Assembly: GCF_014192215.1 (NCBI RefSeq)
Contig: NZ_JACHXP010000001.1
Coordinates: forward strand, 186,001-250,000
Length of the DNA: 64,000 nucleotides
Direction: 5' to 3'
Origin: Halomonas cerina
GTDB lineage: Bacteria; Pseudomonadota; Gammaproteobacteria; Pseudomonadales; Halomonadaceae
The notes under the pieces are model-generated. The model saw only the letters and a program-made list of their open reading frames with translations. It had not been told where the DNA came from and ran no database searches. Below are positions 1-9,039 of this stretch, piece by piece. A program made the translations under genes and the position numbers. Each line of letters opens with the position of its first letter. The first letter of the stretch is position 1.

Positions 1-3000
1 GGTTTTGTAATCGAAGGCGAAGATTTCGATGGAATGAATCTGCTAGTGTTCTTTGTTGAGGAGGCACGAGATCATAAGGAGAAGGCGAAAGGGATCATTG
101 AGTCACTTGCGGGAAAAATAAACAATCAATCTGATGAGCCCGGGTGGAAGGACTGGAAACTAGTAGATGAAACCATCCAGCGTTTCAGCTTTGGGATCGA
201 TCTCACATTGGAAGGGGCACTCAAACGATTACTGGAAGGGAATCTGGCCTCATTTAAGAGCCGGAGGGATTCACAGGAAAAGATAGGACCCATTATTGAC
301 TTTCGTGGACTTAACCGCATCGTTATCGGCGCCGGCAAGGCTCCAGTGGACTTGCCGAGCCGTGTGACCTATCACCAGACCACGGGGACAAGGGGCCGGG
401 TGATTCTCGAATCAGATACAGTCGCCTTTGCACTGCCTCCGGGCAGTAGAGATTTGGTAGTCCACCCCGATTTTCGCCCTCCTCGCGTCGTTTTTGTACG
501 CTCGGAGTTCGTTCAGGAAAGTGACAGTAGCCTGACGCCAACGGCGCCGATCCCGGTGGCACCGTTCGTGACCGAGCCGTTCGAGATTACGGAGCAACTG
601 TCGTCGGATGAGCTGCAGGTGCGTCGTCACCAGATCGCGGACGCATTCGAGAAGAACACGGACGCGCCGGCGTCGGTGCTGACCTACCTGGAGGAGGCGT
701 ACTACTTCGTTCCCATGCATCTGGCGTTGCAGCTCCAGCAGCGCTCGCATTATACGGCGGCGCTGGACTGGTTCCGCACGGTGTATGACTACAGCGTATC
801 CATCGCTAGACGCAAGATCTCCTATTACCTCAAACAAGAGGAGTCGCTCGCCGCCGGTTTTGAGCGCGCCGAGGAGTGGTGGCTGGATCCCCTCAACCCG
901 CATGGCATCGCGCGCACGCGCGCCAACACCTACACCCGCTTCACGCTGCTGTCGCTGGTCCGGTGCCTCCAAGCCTTCGCGGATGCGGAGTTTACCCGCG
1001 ACACGGCCGAGTCCCTCCCGCGCGCCCGTACCCTCTACATGACCGCGCTCGAGCTGCTCGACCTCCCGGTGCTGAATCAGGAGCTGAACGGATGCGATGA
1101 ACTGATCGGCACCCTCGACATCGATCTCGATGCGGAGGACGAAGCGGAGGCTCCGCGGCTGGTGGTCGCCTGGGCGGAGCTCAAAGCGAGCCTTCGCCGC
1201 ATCGACGATGAAGAAACGCTGCAGGAGACCATCGGCAAAGTGCGTGAGATCCTGGGCGCCGGCGAGGCCTTGGCAACGCGCCTTGCCAAGGCCCGCGACG
1301 CCGTAGCCGAGGCCCGTGTCACCCAGGCGCTCTCGCCCACGCTGGCGCAGGCGATCCAAACAAAGAACACGACGACGGGCAGGGCCCACGCCCTGCTGCT
1401 CCGCCAGCCGGTCGTCGCGAAGGCCGTCACCGCGCATTCGTCCGCGGCCGGGAAGGACTTCGGCCGCGCCGTCGCGGATGTCACCGGCAAACGGGTCGCG
1501 ACGCTCGAGACAGGTGAGGTCGCGCTTCCCTGGTTACGCTTCAGAGAAGAAGCCCTGGCAACCGGGGGCGGCGCGGCTGTCTCGGAGGAAGGGGACGACG
1601 ACACCTCGGTGCTCACAGCCCGTCGCGTGATCGAAACGCCTGCCCTCACTCGGATGGCGAGGATCGAGCCTCTTCACGCTGTGGAGACCGCACGCAGGTT
1701 CGCGCCATCGTATGTCCCGACGATCACCTACCGCTTCTGCATTCCGCCGAATCCGATCCTTTCGTCCCTGCGCCTTGGCGCCGATCTGAATCTGTACAAG
1801 ATTCGCACCTGCCGCAACATCACCGGCGACGAGCGCCGACTGGAACCGTATGCAGCGCCGAGCGACGCGGAACGCGGCCTGCCTACGATCGGGCCTGGTG
1901 GCGACCTTGCGCTGCCCGGCACCATCACGCTCCAGCCGACGCCCTACCGCTATGAGGTGCTTATCGACCGCGCCAGGCGCCTCGTCGGTCTGGCCCAGCA
2001 GATCGAAGCCGCCTTCCTGTCGACCCTCGAGAAGCGCGACGCCGAGTACTACCAGCGCCTGAAGGCGCGTCAGGAGATCAGCCTGACCCGTGCCGGCGTA
2101 CGGTTGCAGGATCTGCGCGTAAAAGAAGCGCAGGACGGCGTGAAGCTGGCCGAGCTGCAGCGCGGGCGCGCGGAGATACGAGTGGATCACTTCCAAGGTT
2201 TGCTGGATGAAGGTTTTCTAGAAGTGGAACAGGCAGCTATCGGATTTATGATCAATGCTGCTGCGTTTCATGCGACAGCCGCAGCGGGATCCATATTCTC
2301 TGATATAAACCCTTTCAAGAGCGCTGCACAAGCAGCATCTTCTCTGGCAGCGGTATCTTCAACCACGGCTTCTATTCTCCAAATTTATGCCAGCCATGAG
2401 CGACGGAAAGAGGAATGGAGACTGCAGCGAGATTTGGCGCGGCAGGACATTCGCATCGGCAGCCAGCAGATACTCCTTACGCAGGACCGCGTGCGTGTGG
2501 TGGGACAGGAGCGCAGGATCGCCGAGCTGCAGGCAGACCATGCCGAGGAAACCACCGACTTCCTGGCCACCAAGTTTACCAATGCCGATCTCTATGGCTG
2601 GATGAGCGGCGTGCTGGAGGGCGTGTACCGCTTCTTCCTGCAGCAGGCGACGTCGATGGCCCAGCTCGCCGAGAATCAACTGGCCTTTCAGCGCCAGGAG
2701 CTCCCGCCGTCCCTCATTCAAGCGGACTACTGGGAAGCGCCGCTCGGCCTGGAAGCACGCAGCGCCGACGAGAGTGGCCCGGACCGCCGCGGGCTCACCG
2801 GCTCGGCCAGGCTACTTCGAGATGTCGAGAAGCTCGATCTGTACGCCTTCGAGACCGACGAGCGCAAGCTGCAACTGACCAAGACGTTCTCCCTGGCCCG
2901 GCTGGCCCCGGCCGAGTTCCAGCGCTTTCGCGAGACCGGCGTGCTGCGCTTCAATACCTCCCAAGAACTGTTCAACCACGACTTTCCGGGCCACTACCTG

Positions 3001-3852
3001 CGGTTGATCAAGCGGGTGCGCACTTCGGTGATCGCCCTGATCCCGCCCACCGACGGCATCAAGGCGACCCTCTCCACCACGGGGCTCTCGCGCGTTGTGA
3101 TCGCCGGCGATGGCCTTTTCCGGGAGGTCCGGGTCAACCGCCCGCCCGAGTCCGTCGCCCTCAGCTCACCCAGCAATGCCACGGGCCTGTTCGAGCTTGC
3201 GCCCCAGACCTCGGAGAAGCGGTTCCCATTCGAGAGCCTGGGCGTGGACACCGCCTGGGAGTTGCAGCTCCCCAGAGCCGCCAACCAATTTGACTTCAGC
3301 ACCATCGCCGACGTGTTGCTGACCATCGAGTACACCGCGCTCAACAGCTTCGCGTATCGCCAGCGGGTGATCCGGGAACTCGACGACACCCTCAGCGCCG
3401 ACCGGCCGTTCAGCTTCCGTCAGGAGTTCGCCGATCCCTTCTACGACCTGCACAACCCGGAGCAGAGCGACACGCCGATGGTGGTCCGCTTCGAGACCCG
3501 GCGCGAGAACTTCCCGGCCAACATCGACGAGCTGCGTATACAACAGGTGGTGCTCTTCTTTGCCAGGGCCAAGGGCGCCTCGTTCGAGGTGCCGGTGACC
3601 CACCTGCACTTCATCGAGCAGGGTAGCGCCGGTCCCGCCGGGGGCGGCGCGACCTCGATCGATGGCGTCCTCAGTACCCGCCGGGGCAACGCGAGCAGCT
3701 GGGCAGCCATGATCGGCAAATCACCCTTCGGCAAGTGGGAATTGGCCTTACCCGATACAGAAGAGATGAGGAACCGGTTCAAGCATGAACAGATTGAAAA
3801 CATTCTATTTGTCGTGACTTATTCTGCTCGAACGCCGGCGTGGCCCGCCTAA
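1..3852 (+). CDS. Tc-toxin A-like pore-forming protein, C-terminal part (5' end outside window)
   Basis: The frame is open to the left edge, so the ATG at 34 is probably internal; at least 1283 codons are present against about 2500 aa for typical TcA. Residues are counted from that ATG. About residue 225 begins a segment (YYFVPMHLALQLQQRSHY...DWFRTVYDY) like the region before the TcA channel. About 575-620 has NLYKIRTCRNI and the EPYAAP stretch seen in TcA. About 650-870 is mostly alpha-helical coiled coil, broken near 745-800 by an Ala/Ser/Gly/Phe-rich hydrophobic hairpin that fits the tip of the translocation channel. The last 350 residues fit the TcB-binding region. In the family, TcA forms a pentamer that binds host cells and injects a toxic enzyme held in a TcB-TcC cocoon. 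No TcB or TcC gene lies downstream. Family assignment is from memory of the motifs; host and target cannot be told. Confidence 0.72.
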   Translation, partial: GFVIEGEDFDGMNLLVFFVEEARDHKEKAKGIIESLAGKINNQSDEPGWKDWKLVDETIQRFSFGIDLTLEGALKRLLEGNLASFKSRRDSQEKIGPIIDFRGLNRIVIGAGKAPVDLPSRVTYHQTTGTRGRVILESDTVAFALPPGSRDLVVHPDFRPPRVVFVRSEFVQESDSSLTPTAPIPVAPFVTEPFEITEQLSSDELQVRRHQIADAFEKNTDAPASVLTYLEEAYYFVPMHLALQLQQRSHYTAALDWFRTVYDYSVSIARRKISYYLKQEESLAAGFERAEEWWLDPLNPHGIARTRANTYTRFTLLSLVRCLQAFADAEFTRDTAESLPRARTLYMTALELLDLPVLNQELNGCDELIGTLDIDLDAEDEAEAPRLVVAWAELKASLRRIDDEETLQETIGKVREILGAGEALATRLAKARDAVAEARVTQALSPTLAQAIQTKNTTTGRAHALLLRQPVVAKAVTAHSSAAGKDFGRAVADVTGKRVATLETGEVALPWLRFREEALATGGGAAVSEEGDDDTSVLTARRVIETPALTRMARIEPLHAVETARRFAPSYVPTITYRFCIPPNPILSSLRLGADLNLYKIRTCRNITGDERRLEPYAAPSDAERGLPTIGPGGDLALPGTITLQPTPYRYEVLIDRARRLVGLAQQIEAAFLSTLEKRDAEYYQRLKARQEISLTRAGVRLQDLRVKEAQDGVKLAELQRGRAEIRVDHFQGLLDEGFLEVEQAAIGFMINAAAFHATAAAGSIFSDINPFKSAAQAASSLAAVSSTTASILQIYASHERRKEEWRLQRDLARQDIRIGSQQILLTQDRVRVVGQERRIAELQADHAEETTDFLATKFTNADLYGWMSGVLEGVYRFFLQQATSMAQLAENQLAFQRQELPPSLIQADYWEAPLGLEARSADESGPDRRGLTGSARLLRDVEKLDLYAFETDERKLQLTKTFSLARLAPAEFQRFRETGVLRFNTSQELFNHDFPGHYLRLIKRVRTSVIALIPPTDGIKATLSTTGLSRVVIAGDGLFREVRVNRPPESVALSSPSNATGLFELAPQTSEKRFPFESLGVDTAWELQLPRAANQFDFSTIADVLLTIEYTALNSFAYRQRVIRELDDTLSADRPFSFRQEFADPFYDLHNPEQSDTPMVVRFETRRENFPANIDELRIQQVVLFFARAKGASFEVPVTHLHFIEQGSAGPAGGGATSIDGVLSTRRGNASSWAAMIGKSPFGKWELALPDTEEMRNRFKHEQIENILFVVTYSARTPAWPA

Positions 3853-3867
3853 CTTGGCTGATGTTGC

Positions 3868-3891
3868 ATGAGCGCCGTCCTCGGCGCTCAT
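3868..3891. terminator. Perfect 10-bp hairpin after the toxin gene
   Basis: ATGAGCGCCG, loop TCCT, CGGCGCTCAT: a perfect stem 16 bases after the toxin stop codon. There is no T-tract on either side, so it may act as an mRNA 3' stabilising hairpin rather than a true intrinsic terminator. Confidence 0.45.
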
Positions 3892-4031
3892 AGTGCCCTG
3901 GAGACGTGTGGGACCTGTACCACAGCCAGACTCAGCGTTTAGCACTACAGCCGCAACTTAGCTTAACTATACTGTATATCACTGAATCCTCGAGCATTTG
4001 GCGATGAGGTATGTAGCCGCCAGAAACCACC

Positions 4032-4250
4032 ATGTCACCCCGCTGGGATGCCGATGCCGCACGTGATGTCCTCTACCAATGGGTCATCGACACGCTGGGT
4101 GATCCCGAGAGTGCTCTGGTGCTGGATGGGTGGTCGCAGCCCGGGGCCGGCCTGGCGCATCCGGGAACCTCGCGGCCAGGTGTCTCCCCAAAGCACCGCT
4201 GGCTCGGCTGTCACACTGTACCGTCGATACCGCCAGCCGCTGATACCCTC
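4032..4250 (+). pseudogene. Possible decayed transposase fragment (IS701-like)
   Basis: The frame starting at 4032 reads WDADAARDVLYQWVIDTLGDPES then ALVLDGW, which resembles the IS701-type stretch that leads to the first catalytic Asp (…HLGDPEAVLVIDETGF). A second frame over about 4180-4220 reads VSPQSTAGSAV, resembling the following RQYSGTAGKV stretch. A frameshift between the two and early loss of similarity would make this a dead remnant. The match is weak and by eye. The rest of 3892-4365 shows no gene. Confidence 0.3.
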
Positions 4251-4365
4251 TCGTCAAGCTGTCGTGACGACACAGTGCACCGATGTCCCAGCGAGGACCG
4301 TTCGCAGCACGGTGCTGTCGTGACAGTCGGCCGGGGCTATCCAGATGCACCTGTAGAGACTTAAA

Positions 4366-4402
4366 TGCTATAATTGTGTCTATAGACACATACGAAAGGA
4401 GG
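4366..4402 (+). promoter_or_regulatory. Promoter, operator palindrome and ribosome site of the RES toxin-antitoxin pair
   Basis: An extended -10 box, TGCTATAAT (4366-4374), abuts a perfect 16-bp palindrome TGTGTCTATAGACACA (4375-4390), where transcription should begin. A strong ribosome site AAAGGAGG (4395-4402) is 5 nt before the antitoxin ATG at 4408. Placement of the palindrome on the start point fits autorepression by the antitoxin or antitoxin-toxin complex, as is usual for such operons; that is inference. Confidence 0.7.
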
Positions 4403-4407
4403 GTGCC

Positions 4408-4809
4408 ATGGCGACCCTACAAGCCCCGGTGCATGACAAGGCGAAGTGCGCGGCCGGCTTGAAGGCTGCCGTTGCCATCCTGGAGAAGTGGGGCGCCACA
4501 GGCGAGCAGGCCACGGCGATCCTGCGCGTCTCCCGTAGCACTTATGCGCGAGCCAAGCGCCGGGATCCCGCATGGCAGGTCAGCCTGGATGAAGACCAGC
4601 TCACCCGGATCAGCCTCGTGCTGAACATCCACGCCGCGCTAAGGGTGATCTTCGACAACCCGGAGAACCTCTACGGCTTCATGGCGATGGCCAACCACAA
4701 CGACTATTTCAATGGCCGGGCGCCCTTGGAGATCATCGCGAGCGGCGGGATTCTTGCGCTCTACGAGGTGTTTCAGCGCATCGACAGCCTCCGGGGTGCT
4801 CAATGGTGA
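4408..4809 (+). CDS. Xre/MbcA/ParS-type antitoxin of a RES toxin pair
   Basis: 133 aa. The N-terminal half has a helix-turn-helix-like stretch (KWGATGEQATAILRVSRSTYARAK, roughly residues 31-54). The C-terminal half fits the Xre/MbcA/ParS toxin-binding domain: ISLVLNIHAALRVIF, then NPENLYGFM and a GRAPLEIIASGG stretch matching the family's typical 'N..F.G..PL..i..G' pattern. Proteins of this family neutralise RES toxins by covering the active site and often repress their own promoter. The ATG follows a strong ribosome site. The stop overlaps the start of the toxin gene by 7 nt, which points to translational coupling. The length is typical for the family. Confidence 0.85.
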   Translation: MATLQAPVHDKAKCAAGLKAAVAILEKWGATGEQATAILRVSRSTYARAKRRDPAWQVSLDEDQLTRISLVLNIHAALRVIFDNPENLYGFMAMANHNDYFNGRAPLEIIASGGILALYEVFQRIDSLRGAQW

Positions 4810-5495
4810 GGCTGGAGGAGCTACCGCGCCTGCCGGCCTGCGCCTGCCAAGTCTATCGACTGGTGAACTCCAAGTTTCCGCCAATCGACCTGTTCGATGA
4901 TGTCGCGAGTGCCGAGGAGTTCGACATGCTCTATGAACTGCAGGCGATGACAAACCCTCGCCTGAGGGCGGAGGTGGGTGACCTGGGGTTGATCCCCACC
5001 ACCGAGATTCCGTTCGGCATCCCGGGCTGCTCCTATGCGACAGCACCGTTCACCCACGTGACTCCGGCTGGTTCTCGATTTAGCCATGGCCGGTATGGCG
5101 TGCTCTATATCGCCGACGTCATGGACACGGCCCTGGCCGAGGTTCGCCATCACCAGGAGACCTATTGGCGCAACGTGACCGATCTAAGCTATGAGCGTTT
5201 TGTCTTCCGGGGCCTGGTGTGCCATTTCGATGAAGCGGAGATGGCGGATGGGCTGGCGATTCCGAGAGAGCACCCCGTCTATGCGCCTGACGACTACAGC
5301 GCTTCCCGCGAGCTTGGCGATGTCATAAAGGCTGAGGGGGTACCTGGGCTGCGCTACCACTCTCTGCGCCGGCCGGGTGCCATATGTTGGGCCCTGATGA
5401 CACCGCGTCCGGTGACGTCCATCGTGCCAACAGTCCACTACGAAATGATCTGGAATGGTTCGATTACTGGGGTTAGTCGTATCTCTTCTCCGTGA
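4803..5495 (+). CDS. RES-domain toxin (NAD+-targeting family)
   Basis: 230 aa. It has the RES-domain landmarks: an early Arg (VYRLVNSKFPP), the segment SRFSHGRYGVLYIADVMDTA followed by LAEVRHH, and a C-terminal GLRYHSLRRPGAICWAL. The family name comes from conserved Arg-Glu-Ser residues. Studied members (MbcT, ParT, Res) degrade NAD+ or ADP-ribosylate host proteins and stop growth unless the cognate antitoxin is present. The ATG at 4803 lies inside the end of the antitoxin gene. Standing next to transposase debris and a toxin gene, the pair looks like accessory, laterally moved DNA. Which of the two enzymatic activities applies cannot be told from sequence. Confidence 0.85.
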   Translation: MVRLEELPRLPACACQVYRLVNSKFPPIDLFDDVASAEEFDMLYELQAMTNPRLRAEVGDLGLIPTTEIPFGIPGCSYATAPFTHVTPAGSRFSHGRYGVLYIADVMDTALAEVRHHQETYWRNVTDLSYERFVFRGLVCHFDEAEMADGLAIPREHPVYAPDDYSASRELGDVIKAEGVPGLRYHSLRRPGAICWALMTPRPVTSIVPTVHYEMIWNGSITGVSRISSP

Positions 5496-6080
5496 CGACA
5501 CGCCTCCGCTCCGGGCACAGCTCGACCGCCCCAGCCGACGTCTACCCACTGCGCCGAGGTCACCGCCTGCTAGACTGTATTGACCGCACAGCGCTCTAGC
5601 TATGCGACCGGCCAGAGTAATTGTCGCTCTATAGTCGAGACACCCGTCATCGACTCGCTGAACAACTGGCTCGACGCACTGGTCGCCGATGGCGCCTGGC
5701 TCTTGGCGCGATTGCTCTTGGTGCTGGTGCCGCGGGATGGGGGGAGCCTCGACACTGCCGGGCTTTCGATCGGGTTTCAGGATGAGCTCGGCACATCGAC
5801 GACGACCAGCGGCCTGCCGGCCTGCGACTGGCGGAATCGGCAGGATCCCATTGGGAGAATGGTGAGCCCTGGCGACTTAGGGTTGTCTCGGGACACTTGG
5901 GTCCCGAGCGCGTCGAAGACGTGCAGTTGCTGATGGTGTATACCGTCAGTTGATGGTGAAGGGCGGGACGCCTTACTGCTGTATAGCGCTGGGGAAAGCC
6001 GGAGCACGTTTGTGCCAGGCCTCGATATAGAGCGATAACGGTGATCGTCGCCGAGGCGCCGGAACGCAAAAGTCAGCCCA
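5496..6080. other. Gene-poor 585-base stretch between convergent genes
   Basis: No reading frame on either strand looks like a known family, has a convincing ribosome site or has sustained amino-acid composition of a real protein. The longest frames (5580-5933 plus, 5647-6069 minus) overlap each other and are rich in Arg/Ser/Pro, as expected of GC-rich shadow frames. Likely decayed accessory DNA. Confidence 0.5.
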
Positions 6081-8834
6081 CTACGAGGTCGCGGGCTCTG
6101 CAGGTGTCTCCTTGTCCGCCGGCGCCTCCGGCAGCTCCATCACCAGGCAAGCGCCACCCAGGCTCGGCGCGTCCTCGACCCATAGCCGACCGCCCAGGTG
6201 GGCGACGATGCCGCGGCTGATCGGCAGGCCGAGCCCGCTGCCCCGGGGGCGGCCGCGGGCCGGGGTATCGTCGCTGCGCTCGATCTGGTGGAACTTCTCG
6301 AACACCCGTTCGCGTTCCTCCGGCGCGATACCCGGGCCGTTGTCCTCGACACTCAGCCGGTAGTGGGCCTTGTGGCGCACGAGACAGAGCTTCACCCGCG
6401 GCGCCTCGTCGGCGGCGAACTTGCCGGCGTTGTCGAGCAGGTTGATGATCACCTGCTCCAGGCGATCCGGGTCGCCGATCACCGGGGCGTCATCGACCTC
6501 GATCGCCACGTCCAGGGCGATCCCGCGCTCCTCCTGAAGACGCTGTACGGCCTCCACGCTGTGGCGGGCCAGTTCCACCAGGTCCAGGCGACGGGGCGAG
6601 AGGGCCAGCCGTCCGCTCTCGAGACGCGCCAGGTCGAGGATCTCCTCGATCAACCGCGAGAGCCGCTGGCTCTCCCGAACCACCACGTCGAGGAAGCGGG
6701 CGCGCTTGTCCTCGGGCAGGTCGGGGCTGTCGCGCAGGATCTCGGCGAAGGAGCGGATCGAGGTCAGGGGCGTTCTCAGCTCATGGCTGACCATGGCGAC
6801 GAACTCGTCCTTGAGACGGTCGAGTTCGCGCAGCCGCTCGTTGGCGGCGCGCAGCTCCTCGCTGGTGTGGGCCAGCTCCCGGGACTTCTGCTCCAGGCGG
6901 CGGTTCATCTCCAGGGTCTCGGAGGTGGTGTCGAGGATGCCCAGGATGGCCTCGAGGTCCAGGGCCTCGCCGCGCACCACCGAGTCGATCAGCACCCGGG
7001 CCGAGGCATTGCCCAGTGCCCCGGCCAACGCCTGCTCGGCATGGGCGATCAGGGCGGCAGGCGCCGGCTGATCGTCGTCTTCGGCGGTGCGGTCGGCAAA
7101 CACCCGGGCCGTGGCGGCGGCCCCCAGGTAACGATCGAGCAGGGCGCGCAATTCGCCGCGGCTGGTCTGGCCCTGCCACAGCGAGGCCTGGGCGAGACGC
7201 GGGTGCATCGCCTCGGTGAACAGAGCCGCCTGGGTCTGCTCCAGCGGCCCCTGGCGGGTGAACAGCGACACCCCGACCAGCAGCCCCATGTTGGCGGTGA
7301 GGCTCCACAGCAGGGAGTGGGTGTAGATGTCCCAGCCCTCGAGGCCGAACAGCGCATAGGGCCGCAGCCAGTCGAGCCCGAAGGGGCCGTCGGCGAGGAA
7401 GCCGGCATCCAGCCAGCCCGACTGGGCGAACCCCGGGATCAGCAGGGTCCAGGCCCAGAGCAGAATACCGGCGGTCATGCCCAGCGCCGCCCCCAGGCGA
7501 TTGGCGCCGCGCCAGTACAGGCCGATCAGCATCGCCGGGGCGAACTGGCAGGCCGCGGCGAAGGACACCAGGCCGATGGTCACCAGGCTGTAGGCGTCGC
7601 CGACCAGCGCGTGGTAAAGGTAGCCCATCAGCAGGATCAGCACGATGGCGACCCGGCGGATCGCCAGCAGGCGCCCGGCCAGCCCCCGCCGCGTGGCCCG
7701 GGGCAGGCGCCCGAAGCGCAGCAGCAGCGGCATCACCAACTGGTTGCTGACCATGGTGGAGAGCGCGATCGTCTCGACGATCATCATCCCGGTGGCCGCC
7801 GATAAGCCGCCGATGAACACCAGCAGCGGCAGGCCGTCGAGCCCGGAAGCCAAAGGCAGGGTCAGCACGACGCTGTCGGGATCCCCACCGGTGCCCAGCA
7901 GCAGGCCGGCCAGGGCGATAGGGATCACGAACAAGTTGATCGCCAGCAGGTAGAGCGGGAAGAGCCAACTGGCGCGGGTGATGTGCCGCTCATCGACGTT
8001 CTCGACCACCAGCACCTGGAACTGGCGGGGCAGGGTGAGGAACGCCAGGAAGGCCAGCACCAGCATGCCTACCCAGCCCAGGGCGCCCCCCGGCACGGTC
8101 TCGAGGCTCATCGCGCCGGCCAGTTCGGGCGTCGCGGCGACCCGCGCGAGAAGATCCCCCGGCCCGTTGAACAGCACGAAGACCGTGAATACGCCCACCG
8201 AGAGGAAGGCCGCGAGCTTGACCAGCGATTCGAAGGCGATGGCGGCGACCATCCCCTCGTGGCGCTCGCTGGCATCGAGGTGGCGGGTACCGAAGAGGAT
8301 GATGAACGCCGCCAGTACCAGCGCCACCCAGAACGACTTGTCGGCCCAGAAGGGCGCCGCGGCCAGGCGCAATGCCGGCGGGGCCGGGTAGTCGACCAGC
8401 ACCGCATGGCTGAGAGTAATCGCCTTGAGCTGCAGGGCGATGTAGGGCGTGATGCCGACCAGCGCGATCAGTGCCACCAGCGCGCCCAGGCCCGCGCTCT
8501 TGCCGTAGCGGGCGCTGATGAAGTCGGCGATGGAGGTGATGCGCTGGGCGCCGGCGATGCGCACCATCTTGCGCACCACGAAGGGGGACAGCAGCATCGC
8601 CAGCGTGGGGCCCAGGTAGATCAGCAGGAAACTGGGACCGTGCTGGGCGGCCCGGCCGACGCTGCCATAGAAGGTCCAGGCGGTGCAGTAGACGGCGATG
8701 GAAAGCGCGTAGACGGTGGGCGAGCCGATCAGCGAACGGCCCTGTTCGGCGCGTCGGTCCCCCCAGGCGGCGATCACGAACAGCAGGGCCAGATAGCCGA
8801 AGGCGACCGTCAGTACCACCAGGTCATGTCGCAT
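6081..8834 (-). CDS. Solute:sodium symporter-type sensor histidine kinase (CbrA/CrbS-like)
   Basis: 917 aa, fused transporter and kinase. Residues 1 to about 500 contain about 13 hydrophobic segments of the solute:sodium symporter fold, starting LVVLTVAFGYLALLFVIAAW with the WTFYGSVGRAA stretch. A helical linker follows, then a kinase core: phosphoacceptor MVSHELRTPLTS with His684, N box VIINLLDNAGKFA, G1 box EDNGPGIAPEE and G2 box GSGLGLPISRG. The known relatives CbrA and CrbS sense or import small solutes (histidine, acetate) and phosphorylate a response regulator. It is the last gene of a four-gene minus-strand operon, 7 nt after the small membrane gene, with AGGAG 10 nt before the ATG. 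The receiver encoded first in the operon is the obvious partner (inference). The substrate is not identifiable. Confidence 0.85.
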   Translation of the reverse strand: MRHDLVVLTVAFGYLALLFVIAAWGDRRAEQGRSLIGSPTVYALSIAVYCTAWTFYGSVGRAAQHGPSFLLIYLGPTLAMLLSPFVVRKMVRIAGAQRITSIADFISARYGKSAGLGALVALIALVGITPYIALQLKAITLSHAVLVDYPAPPALRLAAAPFWADKSFWVALVLAAFIILFGTRHLDASERHEGMVAAIAFESLVKLAAFLSVGVFTVFVLFNGPGDLLARVAATPELAGAMSLETVPGGALGWVGMLVLAFLAFLTLPRQFQVLVVENVDERHITRASWLFPLYLLAINLFVIPIALAGLLLGTGGDPDSVVLTLPLASGLDGLPLLVFIGGLSAATGMMIVETIALSTMVSNQLVMPLLLRFGRLPRATRRGLAGRLLAIRRVAIVLILLMGYLYHALVGDAYSLVTIGLVSFAAACQFAPAMLIGLYWRGANRLGAALGMTAGILLWAWTLLIPGFAQSGWLDAGFLADGPFGLDWLRPYALFGLEGWDIYTHSLLWSLTANMGLLVGVSLFTRQGPLEQTQAALFTEAMHPRLAQASLWQGQTSRGELRALLDRYLGAAATARVFADRTAEDDDQPAPAALIAHAEQALAGALGNASARVLIDSVVRGEALDLEAILGILDTTSETLEMNRRLEQKSRELAHTSEELRAANERLRELDRLKDEFVAMVSHELRTPLTSIRSFAEILRDSPDLPEDKRARFLDVVVRESQRLSRLIEEILDLARLESGRLALSPRRLDLVELARHSVEAVQRLQEERGIALDVAIEVDDAPVIGDPDRLEQVIINLLDNAGKFAADEAPRVKLCLVRHKAHYRLSVEDNGPGIAPEERERVFEKFHQIERSDDTPARGRPRGSGLGLPISRGIVAHLGGRLWVEDAPSLGGACLVMELPEAPADKETPAEPATS

Positions 8835-8841
8835 CGCCCCG

Positions 8842-9039
8842 TTACTCCTGGTCCCGGTGTTCCATCAGCCAGGCCATCAGGCCAATCACCAGGCCCCAGG
8901 CCACGAACAGATAGAGCGGCAGCCACGATAGCCCACCTGGGCCGACCCGGTCGGCGATCAGCAGCAGCGGCGGTGAGAAGAGCGCCGTCGCCAGGACGGT
9001 CAGAGCGATCAGGCGTTCAATGAGGCGCGAGGCGTTCAT
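8842..9039 (-). CDS. Small two-helix membrane protein in the sensor-kinase operon
   Basis: 65 aa. Two predicted transmembrane helices (LIALTVLATALFSPPLLLIA and WLPLYLFVAWGLVIGLMAWL) joined by a short loop, with charged ends (MNASRLIERL, EHRDQE). Its ATG overlaps the stop of the exonuclease gene in an ATGA arrangement, and its stop lies inside the ribosome site of the symporter kinase, so translation is probably coupled along the operon. Small membrane proteins of this kind often accompany solute:sodium symporters; an accessory role to the downstream symporter kinase is inferred. Confidence 0.75.
   Translation of the reverse strand: MNASRLIERLIALTVLATALFSPPLLLIADRVGPGGLSWLPLYLFVAWGLVIGLMAWLMEHRDQE

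Noticed and set aside
5580..6069. Overlapping plus and minus ORFs in the gap between the RES toxin and the symporter kinase
   Set aside because: Composition, lack of ribosome sites and lack of family motifs suggest neither is a gene.
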